Below are positions 30,914 to 40,843 of a stretch of DNA of 64,000 nucleotides, one piece after another. Under the pieces are notes generated by a model. That model searched no databases. It was not told the DNA's origin and saw nothing but the letters and a program-made list of their open reading frames with translations. The translations under genes were made by a program, and so were the position numbers. The stretch covers positions 620,001-684,000 of the forward strand of contig JAULSU010000006.1 of the NCBI GenBank assembly GCA_030512335.1. Direction: 5' to 3'. The stretch is from Immersiella caudata (lineage: Eukaryota; Ascomycota; Sordariomycetes; Sordariales; Lasiosphaeriaceae). Numbering within the stretch: the first letter of the stretch is position 1; the number at the start of each line of letters is the position of its first letter.

Positions 30914-33900
30914 ATGGAGGCGTTGGCCGCGATCGGGCTGGCGGGTAATATCACCCAATTCGTGGACTTCAGCCTCCAGCTTTGCAGAAACCATGACCCA
31001 GATTTACCGTTCAGCAAGCGGAAGCAGCAAGCAGAACGACGACATGGAAATACTCATAGGGAGCTTCTCCTGTGGCCTAGATGAGATCGAAAGGGATCTG
31101 GGCAAATACTGCACTTGCCTTTCGGGTGACGTGACAGTCAAGGAAAAGAAAACCGGAGAAGGCGATGTTCGCGCCGTGGTGGATGGCTGTCGGAAAATCG
31201 CCACCAGCCTGCTAAGCCGTCTGAATACGCTCAAAGTTGGCAGCCAAGCGGGAAGGTGGGAGAGTTTTGCGACAGCTGTAACGTCGGTGTGGAAAGAATA
31301 TGAGCTTCTTCAGATGGAGCCACAGCTGCGAAAGTTCCGTGACGAGCTGCAGTGGGCAATTGTTGTGTCTCTCCGGTACACTTCGTCCCATCTTCCAGTG
31401 GGCAGATTATAATACCATAGTTCCAATGCTGACCCACGCCAGAAAGAGCTTGACGATGCTGGAGTCTCGTCAGCACGATCAGTTTGAACGTCTACAGTCC
31501 TCGATATCCAGTGTCTTGTGGGAACTCGTCCAGTCCCACAGCAAATCATTACCTGAATGGCCCCTAAACGCCAGCAGGCCGGAGGATCAAGAAAGCAATG
31601 TTGAGGGGGCAACCAAAGTGCCCTATCGCACAGTTGCCTTCGGGCTTGGCGCATCGGAATGGCCCAAGGAAGAGGAATACGACGATATCGATGAGGAGCG
31701 AGAGGACGAGGAACAAGAAGATCCCAAGGCACGGCTAGTCCGAAACGTCGCTGCGGGCTTCCGACGTGCTGCAAAGGATGTGCTGGAAAGCTTGGCCTTT
31801 CCGGTTATGCGGGACTGGGAGAATGATATCGTATCCGCCGAAGCTGCTACCTTTGACTGGATATTTCACGACCCTCGCGCATCGGACCGACCATGGAACA
31901 ATTTCTGTGAATGGCTCGCCGATGGAGCATCCGATGGACCGTACTGGATAGGCGGCAAAGCTGGCTCCGGCAAGTCGACATTGATGAAGCATCTGGTGCA
32001 CCACGAGCGCACAAGGCAAGCACTCAGGCATTGGGCGGGCCGGGGAGGAACGAAGCTGTTGCTCACAAGCTATTTCTTCTGGTACAGTGGGCATGACCTC
32101 CAGAAGTCACAGATTGGCTTATTACGAGCTCTTTTGTACTCGTGCTTCCTGGACCGACGCGAGCTAATCCCGGTTGTTGTGCCCGAGACAGCAGCCCTCC
32201 GGAAGTCGGATCTTCGCGACTACTGGACCCTGTCGAGGCTCCGTTGTGCCCTCGACAGTCTTGTTTCTCAAACAGCCTTCAAGATCAAGTTCGCCTTCTT
32301 TATCGACGGACTTGACGAATACGCTTGTCCCTACAGTGAGATAACCGAAACCGTGAAGCAGATATTTAGGCGGGATAATGTTAAGATTTGCGTCTCAAGC
32401 CGTCCGTTAATTGTCTTTGAGAAGACTTTTGCGAATGCGCCTAAACTGGTGTTGCAGAATCTCACATACGACGACATTTCCCTCTTCGTGGACAAGAAGC
32501 TGAGTCAGAGCAGCCGGATGGAGGAACTGGAAAAATACGAACCAGGTCTTCGAAAAGAGCTCACTTCGTTGGTTGTTGAAAAGGCGTCGGGTGTCTTTCT
32601 TTGGGTGCATCTGGTCGTCAAATCGCTCATTGATGGGCTGGGGAACTACGACGTCGGAGCCGACCTCAAGAGGCGGCTTGACGGTCTGCCAGCAGAGCTC
32701 GAAGAGCTTTATTGGCACATGGTCGATAGAGTCACACCTAAATGGTATTTGGAGGAAGGGTTTCGTCTTTTGCGCATGGTCAAAGCATCATCTGGGAACG
32801 CAACGCTTTTGCGACTGTGCTTTGCGGAGCTGCAGATACCCGACAACATCGTGCGTAAACCTGAGTCACGGTTTCTCGACAGGCCGTCTCGTGGGAGGCA
32901 AGGAACTCTCTGTCGCGACTTGTCGGAACGACTCAAAAGTCGATGCTTGGGTTTACTAGAGGTGTCTGCAGGCGACCAACGGCGGCGTACAGAAGATCAA
33001 CAATTCTCCTTGGCAGACTCGGATCCGAGGACCCAGAAAGTATCATTCATACACAAAAGCGTGTTTGACTTTCTGGGAACAGAAGCGGCACAATCACGAA
33101 AAGGAGCTTGTCCAGGACAAGCTGAATTCCAGCCCGAAGTTGCGCTGCTTAGAGCCGGCACCCTGGAGCTCAAAGTAAGACGAACCCAAAGACGAGACGA
33201 ACCTTTGACCCGAAAGGAATGGTTTGGATCTTTACGGCCTCTGGCTTGCAGTTGCATCAAAATGGCTCGAGAAGCGGAGGCCGCAACCGGGATGCCTAAT
33301 TTGGCCTTGCTGGAGGCCTTGAACGATACGGTCGATTGTCTCTGGCGCTCAGTTCAACCAAGGACTCATGATGAAGAACACGGAAGGGTGCACTGGATAT
33401 CTGCGCATAAATTGAGCAACCCAGCACACCCTCCCGGGTCTCCAAGCATGCGTGATGATACTAGTACCAGTACCATTCGTGATCGCGAGCCATACCCCTT
33501 TCTTGGGAAGATCACTTCTTTCAACGAGCTTTGTCAAATGGCCGGATTGCATCTATATGCCAAAGCGGTTGGTTTGGCGCCACTGGTGGAGGCGAAAAGT
33601 CCGGTCGCAAGGCCTAAAGTGAGTGGGCAAGAAGTGGCTTTGAGAGCCGCCGAGGAAATCCTGTTTGAGGGTGCACCGAACGGCCCCGTCGGGGAGCACT
33701 CTCTAGTGATGGGAGGATGGGGGCGTTTCGCGATGGAAGCGGAAGGCCGAAAGAGCTGGAATTTACCTTCAGTCCCGGAACCATTGGTGACACCCCTCGG
33801 CCCGGAAATACTGATAACGCCTCCCGCTCCGGAATTATTGATGCCACACGCTGGCCCGGAACCATCAATAACAAACCCCGCTCCGGAACCACCAATGACA

Positions 33901-34095
33901 CCTACCGCCCCAGAGCAATCGATAACACCATTTGCGCCGAAAGTGGCACATCCCGAGACTACATCGACTTCTCTGTTCAAGGACGTAAACACAGTTTCTT
34001 CCAAGTCCAAGACCTCTGGGAAATCACGGATATCCAAGACTCGGAGAGAGTTGTTTGGGAAGGTGAATTTCAAGCGCTATGCACACAGACCATGA
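30914..34095 (+). CDS. NLR-like STAND protein: Helo-like N-domain plus NACHT, with a frameshift
   Basis: Starts MEALAAIGLAGNITQFVDFS at 30914, the hallmark of the fungal Helo-like N-terminal domain of STAND proteins. At about 30980-30990 the frame must shift by one to continue AETMTQIYRSASGSSKQND. Exon 1 then runs to 31375. A 67-nt intron (31376-31442: GTACAC, GCTGACC, CCAG) joins QWAIVVSLR to KSLTMLESRQHDQF. NACHT follows: Walker A GGKAGSGKST (about 31951-31980) and Walker B FAFFIDGLDEY (about 32290). A family region then includes FLWVHLVVKSLIDGLGNYD and VSFIHKSVFDFLGTEAA. The C-terminus is six 9-residue repeats rich in Pro-Glu, then a tail. Such proteins act in fungal non-self recognition and regulated cell death. 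The annotated end at 34095 is the frame of the NACHT domain; another frame ending at 34178 looks equally protein-like. It may be a recent pseudogene or hold a sequencing error. Confidence 0.75.
33775..33936 (+). repeat. 27-bp minisatellite, six units, in the NLR C-terminus
   Basis: Six diverged units of exactly 27 bp starting at 33775, 33802, 33829, 33856, 33883 and 33910, followed by a partial unit. Each codes nine residues of the pattern P-E-x-x-(I/M/V)-T-P-x-(A/G). The +2 frame is also open, coding repeats like G-T-I-x-D-T-P-R-P, as is one minus-strand frame. Confidence 0.85.
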
Positions 34096-34560
34096 CCAAG
34101 TTGGAAATAATCTCGATCGAATCTGTAGTGCGACCTGATACGTTGACTGGCCGTAAAAACGGCATGAGCTTAGCATAGCGTAGACTCTGTCTTTGGTGTG
34201 AATGAAGCTTAGGTAGGAGGTACCTTAACTACCTAGCGGGCTACCGATGCTAGATTAGCAGAGCAGATTACGTCCATTGTGGGTGTCTATCCAATCATCT
34301 GGTTGGCCTCGGCGAGGGTCAAATCATCGGGCGTCGAGTCGAATAACAGTAAGTCAAGGACAGGGTCGAAATCGCCCTGATATAGCGACCGGGTTCACCC
34401 CCTGAGTCCCTCCTTCAGCGTGGTAGACGCACGCGGTCATCCCACTGCCTCCCACCCGGCCAACTACACCTCACGGAGCCCAGGCTTCACAGATATCCCC
34501 CTCGAAAGCGATTTGCCCTCAAGTAAAACTGACTAAATTTCGCAGTCGGCCCAAGACGCC
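34096..34560. other. 3' flank of the NLR-like gene
   Basis: Holds the end of the alternative NLR frame (to 34178) and presumed 3' UTR. No other gene is seen. Confidence 0.45.
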
Positions 34561-34931
34561 ATGTCGACGAAGACATCCACCTTCCAGCCCAAGGCGAACC
34601 CCATCGAGGCGCTGTTCGCTCGCCCTGCAGTCCCTTTGATCTCACAACCTACCAGTTCTCTAGCGTCCACAACAAGCCTCCTTACTCCAGCGCCCAAAGA
34701 AAAAAGCAACCCAGAGAATTTGTGGAAGGGTTCATCCCCAACCCTGCCTTAGGCCCCGTGGTTGATGTCTGACCTCTCCCCGACGATCCCTCGCCTCGCT
34801 CATCGCGGCTGGTCCTCATGCTCGCAACACGCCCGGCAAAGCTCCGCCCCACAGCTGCGGTGGCAAATCCGGCTCTGCACCTTACCCAGAAAACGGCGCC
34901 GGCCCAAAAACGCTGGTCACTGGTTGGGTAG
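34561..34931 (+). pseudogene. Unknown small gene with two lesions
   Basis: ATG 34561 opens MSTKTSTFQPKANPIEALFA. At an A6 run (about 34700-34705) a one-base shift gives a more protein-like continuation, REFVEGFIPNPALGPVVDV, which meets TGA at 34770-34772. The same frame then reads PLPDDPSPRSSRLVLMLATR and PAKLRPTAAVANPALHLTQK to a TAG at 34931. Without the shift the frame ends at 34752. I do not recognise the family; the coherence of text on both sides of the lesions is the only evidence. Confidence 0.35.
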
Positions 34932-37153
34932 CTGTGCGGCCGGTACATCTGGGGGAATGCATCCATTCAGAGGCAAGTATTTCCACCCCAGACAGACACG
35001 CTGCACGCCATCGAGCGGCTCAGGCTGGAAAACGTACGGAATTGCCGGCCTCATATGCGTGCTCAGGGGTTGAGGACCTTGTTTTGATGTTGCCCCTTTT
35101 TGGCTGAGCCCGGCCCCCCCGAGGGCGCGCAACCGTCGCCCCAACACTACCAGCACCACCACCCCTGCCCTTCCAATGACCAAAAAAATAAAATAAAAAA
35201 TTCTTTTCTTTCCCAGCTGATAATTACCTCAAATCAATGCAGAAGATATTTTATTAAAAACCGATGAGATTTCCTTTTCCATCAAAGCCGGGCGTACCGA
35301 AATTCCGGGGTCCAGTCCGCGCCGCCCCGGCCCGGCGCACATCAAAATACCGCAGCCCGTCACACAGCGGCATAACGAAGGAGCCTCGTCATAAAATTAC
35401 GTAGCTGAGCACCCTTTCCAAGAATAATCCTCTTCAAAGTTCCTGACGCGCCGTGTTTTTTTTCTTTCTCTCTTGTCGTTATTTCCTGTGCCATCACCAC
35501 GCCGCCGAAACCACACACAAACCGGGCACAGCTGCCCCTGATCTTACCAGGTTCGTCGCCGGGACTGCCGATCCGGCCGTGTAACCGCCGGCAGGCAACG
35601 CCCAATTAATAAAAGGAGGCGCACCGAAGTGGGAGACGAGAAACCGTGGCTGAATAATGGGCAGCGACGTCGCATCACTGGAAATTATCACCGTCAAGAG
35701 GAGATTAGACGTGTGAACGATTCGAATGGGAGCCGTTGACTCCTTTTTCTTATCTCCTACCAGTTGAGGACATACCGATTGACAGGGGGGTAATTTGCGC
35801 CGTCTCAACACCATCCCGCAATTGATCGCCAATCCCGTCGCTCCGTTACGAGGCTGAAGCATCCTACCACACCACATCGCATCGTACCTACCCGAACGGA
35901 AAAAGCGCCGGATCGACAGCAAGCCTCAAAAGCCACCAGACGGGGCGCAACATCACAAAAAATCGAAGAGGAACCAGCACCAAACAGGTGGCACCAGCCA
36001 GGTCAGGGGATTCAGAAACTGCTCATCTTTCCTAACTCGGGTTCACGGATTCTAATGCTCTGCTTATTCTCTCGGCTACGAACTCCCATCTGTGCCCCTC
36101 TGCACTGCACTGTACGCCAGTTACAACTCACCTTGCCAGCGCGGTATATTCACCAGCTACCTCAGTTGGGCACGATCTACAGCTAGCTAGCTCCTACGGT
36201 GGCAAAACAGCTCTGACCACCTCAGACAGAAACCGATCAGCCAAACACCACCCAAACTTTGGGTGAATAAGGTAAGGCATCGTGCATGAAGCATGAACAG
36301 GAAACACAGGCACAGAAGAATGGTTCGGACTGCACGGCAGGGGTTCCTTGGTTCCTTGAAAACCGGGCTGCGACCTTCCAAGTGTGTACCTAAATCAGAC
36401 GGTTCAAGCTGTCTGCCCCATAGCCATAGGCTACTTGAAAGACATGCACAGGGGACCGTTAGTGATGTAGTTCCCTCGCAGTAATCTAGTCCGTTCAAGG
36501 AAGTGATAGGGCTGCATGCCAACCGTGTCACTGGACTGTGGACAAATGAGCGTGACAACTCGAGCGGCAGCCAGGCCAGTGGGTATGGTAAGGTAGGATG
36601 TGCGTGCAAGACACGGCTCACATACCTACCGATCTCATCCAGATAGGTAGGCAGCATCGGGCCAGAGGAAAAACGGAAAAGTGAACATGGGGACTGCTTG
36701 GGTCCGTTCTCAAGTCAGTGGCGTGGGAGAAACCCCAAGAAATATTCGGGAGGGGGCCTTTGTGGCTTTCAGTTGGGCGAGGCGGCAAAAGTGAGGCGGA
36801 CTGCAGTCCGTTTTCGAAACTGGCCAGTGGGGAGGAGGAACGCAACCGGCACTTGGGCCACCACTATTGTCGTCCAGTGTGTGCCATCTTTTGACATGCA
36901 GCAGAAGTGGGCTTAGTGGCCGAATAAATATAGCGGTGTAGACCAAAACGAGCCATATGCTTTGTGCCCTTTTGACGGACGGGAGGGGGCCTCTTCCAAA
37001 CGGTAAACACACTTCAACTGGCCGGATGCTGCCGAAGCCCAGGTTCCGGCGGAAATATAAATAAGAGCGCTCTGTCCGGCTTCTGCGTTGAGTCCGACGA
37101 CGGTTCCACTACCCCGACTCATCCCCGGATACCCCCTGAATTCCCAGCCCAAC
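34932..37153. other. Intergenic, no gene seen
   Basis: Includes an A/T-rich patch (about 35178-35270) with poly-A and TTTTATT runs. Open frames are short or overlap on both strands. The last 100 bp precede the small conserved gene at 37154. Confidence 0.45.
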
Positions 37154-37664
37154 ATGTCCTCTTCAGCCATGAATAAATACTGGATCCCACACCTGGATAT
37201 CCACAAGAAGGTCATCACACAGGAGCTTCAGTACTACCTCGGACCTGAAGCAACTGTGAGGCCATTCACTCGCGAGGTGCGAACCCAATTCCAGACCTCG
37301 ATTAGGAATCTTGCTGACTCTGGCGGTGGCAGGGCGAAGACGGTTTCCTTATCACGACACCAGGGCCGTGCTTGACAGATGTGAGCTGAGGGTTGGGCGG
37401 GTGGTGCCGCAGCCTTGCCAATGCGCAGGACTGACTTCCTCTGTGCAGGAGCAGATCGATGACATTTGCGTCAAGTCAAAGGAGATGTGGGAGAGACAGG
37501 CTGCCGCGAGGGCGTCGAGTGGGTCGGAAAAGCCCTTGAAGCGGCCTCTTCACCGACCAGTCGTGATATCCAAAGCAGGCAGCGGCGGGGGCAGCAGCGG
37601 TTCCTCAAGGCGAAGAAAAGACGACCGGTGGAGGAGCGACGACAGAGACAGACGCCGGGCCTGA
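37154..37664 (+). CDS. Conserved small fungal protein of unknown function
   Basis: Exons 37154-37276, 37333-37380 and 37449-37664 (128 aa). Introns: GTGCGA/GGCAG with GCTGAC, and GTGAGC/TGCAG with ACTGAC. The joins give NKYWIPHLDIHKKVITQELQ, YYLGPEATVRPFTREGEDGF, LITTPGPCLTDEQIDDICVK and SKEMWERQAAARA. The first 90 residues read as one compact domain seen widely in filamentous fungi as hypothetical proteins; this is my recollection, unchecked. The C-terminal tail (SGGGSSGSSRRRKDDRWRSD) is basic, Ser/Arg-rich and probably disordered, perhaps a nuclear or RNA-binding tail. An alternative start is the Met five codons on (MNKYW). Confidence 0.75.
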
Positions 37665-38724
37665 GCGCGAGGCGCTAGACGGACGACCGTCGATGGAGCT
37701 AACGGTGATCGTTGGACGATACTGCACCAAGTGTTTGACACTGAGAGTTTCGCAAAGGAATCGCATGAGGTCTCTCATGCAAAAGAGGAGCGCAGCATGC
37801 CGTGGTCAGCCACTCCCGGGCCGTGACCGAGGGCCGAGATCTGGAAGGAATGGTGGAGGGCAAATAGGGGGCCAGAATGCTTGCTGCTAGTTGCTGGAAG
37901 GCGCATAGAAAATGTTGGATCTGTGGTAGTATGGAGGTGGTGAGCTGGGACTGACCAGCTACAGCGTGCCAGCTGGCGGTGCGTGAGCCCAATAGACACC
38001 GCATTTTCCTATCGGCGGCGGATAACTGCATACGCACGCCGGATTATGCAACCGGGGAAGAGGAGCTAGCCGGATTCTGAGCGGTCTGCCGAAGAAACCC
38101 AATTGCATTGTTCAACGGACCTCGTGTGCATCGTACCCGGCGTGAGGCAACGGGGCGGAGCGAGAGCTGTCCTGAGAATTTCAGAGCTCCGCAGCAAAGA
38201 TCGTGATGAGGCAATTGTGGCAGTCTTGCAGTGGCCGATAAGCTGCAGTGTCGGAGTGGTCGCGACCAGTTCGGGATATTTTGGGCCCAATCAAGGGAGC
38301 CGCCCCTTTGAGATCCCCGTAGAGCAGGCACAGTTCCGGCGCCGCTCGAGTGCCACAACGGGGGTGTCTTTGCACGATAAAGCCCAAGTCGCCACCTGCT
38401 TGACCCAGAACTGCTCTTTTCCCATGACGCGCAGGCCGAATACGGCCGGAAGCAGCGCCACTGCCGCAGAAAGGTCTCACGGCATATGTGGTAAAACTGA
38501 GTCGGAACTAAGCCCGTCTGCTGCTGGGTGATTGGGACTCGTGGCTTGACGAGGCGCTTCGGAAGGCGGAGCGGAAGGAGGATCTATCCGCGGTGTGGGC
38601 CGGAGTGTGGGATGACTGACAAGTGAACTCCCTCTTCACACCCCTGTTATCATGAGAATTGGCGATGTGGTGGTTACGCATGATGCTAAGATGCGACTGC
38701 TTGGGCAGGGCGGTCTGAGGCGCG
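37665..38724. other. Intergenic, no gene seen
   Basis: Between the small conserved gene (+) and the 3' end of ten1 (-). Overlapping frames on both strands show no family resemblance. Confidence 0.45.
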
Positions 38725-39322
38725 TCAAGTGGTGTCCGAAGGGGGGTTGTCGCCACCAACACTGGGCTTCTTAGGCTTCAAATTGTCCACGGAGGTCTCG
38801 TATTGCTGCACGTCGAGGGTGCCGGCGGACCAGACTATGAGGGCTTGCACTTGGACCATTGGATCTCCGTTCTCCTGAGGCTTCCTGTGGTCTGTTGAGG
38901 AGTGGATGGAGGATATGTAGCCGATAACATTCACCCATTCTCCGATGCGCGTCTGTTGCGACCCAAGACGTTCGAGGACAAGGTCCACGCTGACGAGAGC
39001 GCAAACGGAGGGGCCGTCTGTTGGATAATGGTGTTCAAGCCTCAAAGTCGCTGACGACGTCGAGTACGAGGTTACGCTGCAAAACGTGTTAGTCCTTCGC
39101 GGGTGACGCGCGAAAACGGAAAGGGGGGAATCCAAAGCCATGACCACATGTTTTCGAATCCTGGTGGGCGGGAAAGGGGGAGCGCAGCATGATGTGGTCC
39201 GGACAATGGTCAAAGGGAGACTTTGAAACTCACCATCCCAGGAATCTCACCTTCTCTCTGATCTCTCGCAGTGGCAGCTCTGAGAGAAGGCAGAGCATTG
39301 AGGGAGGAGGTCCATTGGCCAT
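38725..39322 (-). CDS. ten1: Telomere capping CST complex subunit Ten1
   Basis: Exons 39322-39234 and 39076-38725 (146 aa). The 157-nt intron has GTGAGT and TTTGCAG. The start MANGPPPSMLCLLSELPLRE leads through the join to VRFLGCVTSYSTSSATLRLE, then VCALVSVDLVLERLGSQQTR and IGEWVNVIGYI. This is the single OB-fold of fungal Ten1, the small partner of Stn1 (and Cdc13/Ctc1) that caps telomeres and aids lagging-strand fill-in. The last 40 residues are polar. The long intron is unusual beside its neighbours. Family call from memory of the FLGCVTSY and GEWVNVIGYI motifs. Confidence 0.82.
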
Positions 39323-39976
39323 TTTTGCTATCGAGTTCCCTAGCAGACCTCTAGATGCTGAGATTTCATTTTCTCCACGTTCGGGCGAGTTGCAGCATGT
39401 TCACCATGTTGGAAGAATCGCAGCTGCTCTGTGAGTGAGTGATTCACGACTTGGAAGGCACGGTCACAGACGATGGTGAACTTACACAGCAACGGAGGGC
39501 CCGAGCTTGGCTGAGTAAGCTGCACTAGATGGTCACATGACCCTACCGGCAGATCCTCGGCATTCCATTTGCTGCCGCAACAGAAGCGACGCTAACCCGT
39601 CATCGTCGGCGGGTGGCCTTGGAGACGCCTTGCATCATATGCCCGATAGGCACCCGTTATTGATCTTCGCTGACTGTCTTTTGACGAACCCTTCAACGAT
39701 AGTCGCTTGTCTCTTGCTCCATACTTCTCGATCGTGAAGGCCTTCAAACGCTGTCTGCAGAGGTCGACCTCAAGCCGCTTTGCCCCGCGAAGGTTACCGC
39801 GTGCTTTGGGCTGCGACCCCGCCAAAACCGAGGGGAGGCGTCATCGCTCAGCTTGGTCACCTGCGCTTTCCTCGAACCAACCTCACGACGTGTCCTCGCA
39901 TCGACTCCTTGGTGGGCTCTCGTCCCATCATCAAACTTATCCTCGACCTTAAGAGCCTATTCCTCAATCTATCGCC
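39323..39976. promoter_or_regulatory. Divergent promoter region ten1 / snf7
   Basis: 654 bp between two outward-facing start codons. No gene or specific site can be named. Confidence 0.5.
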
Positions 39977-40843
39977 ATGTCCGGCGTGTGGGGCTGGTTT
40001 GGCGGAAGCGCCGCAAAACAAAAAAATAACCCTAAGAATGCCATCCTTGCGCTGAGGTCGCAGCTAGAGATGCTGCAGAAGCGCGAGAGGCACCTACAAA
40101 CTCAGATAGATGAGCAGGATGCTCTGGCGCGGAAGAATGTCGCAACCAACAAGAACGGTACGTTTCCACGGTCTTCTACCCCCGACGGCTGCGGTGTTAT
40201 CGGTGCTGACTTCCGGGTGTGATAGCGGCGAAGCTGGCGCTGAAGCGCAAGAAGGGGCACGAGCATTCCCTCGAACAGACTATGGGTCAGATCGGCACAC
40301 TCGAACAACAGATAAATGCCATCGAGTCGGCAAACATCAACAGGGAAACGCTCGCAGCGATGGAGAAGGCCGGCGAGGCCATGAAGCAGATACATGGCAA
40401 GCTCACGCCGGAGAAGGTCGACGAAACAATGTACGTTGTTATATGGGCAGACTCCGAGGTTATGGGGAGGCTTTGGCTAATATCATTATCTGCAGGGCGA
40501 AACTCCAAGAGCAGAATGCGCTCAGCGAGGAGATCGTGGAGGCCATGAACAGCATCAATATCGGCAACCAGGTAGACGAACAGGATCTAGAGGACGAGCT
40601 GGAGGCTCTTCAGCAGGAAGAACTGGACCAGAAGATGCTGGAGACAGGCACGGTCCCGGCCGACGCTATCCAGCGAATGCCTGCTGTGGCGAACGGGGAG
40701 CGTAAGTTGTCTTACGAGCACATCACTTGGCGCATAGCATGCTAACACAACGCTCAGCCAAGGGCAAGGCACCAGCAATCGAGGAGGACGACGAAGAGGA
40801 GGAACTGAGGAAGCTACAGGCAGAGATGATGCCCAACATGTGA
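39977..40843 (+). CDS. snf7: ESCRT-III core subunit Snf7 (Vps32)
   Basis: Four exons: 39977-40157, 40226-40430, 40496-40701 and 40758-40843 (225 aa). Donors are GTACGT, GTACGT and GTAAGT; acceptors GATAG, TGCAG and CTCAG. The start MSGVWGWFGGSAAKQKNNPK is the membrane-binding N-terminus of fungal Snf7. A long basic helix (AILALRSQLEMLQKRERHLQ) and an acidic C-terminal half follow (MNSINIGNQVDEQDLEDELE), ending in ELRKLQAEMMPNM, a MIM1-like helix that recruits Vps4. It forms filaments for multivesicular body sorting and, in fungi, alkaline pH signalling through Rim/Pal. Length matches the family. Confidence 0.95.

Noticed and set aside
33534..34073. Minus-strand 179-residue frame over the NLR repeats
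   Set aside because: It is the complement of the 27-bp repeats and reads as Gly/Ser repeats; no promoter or splice support.
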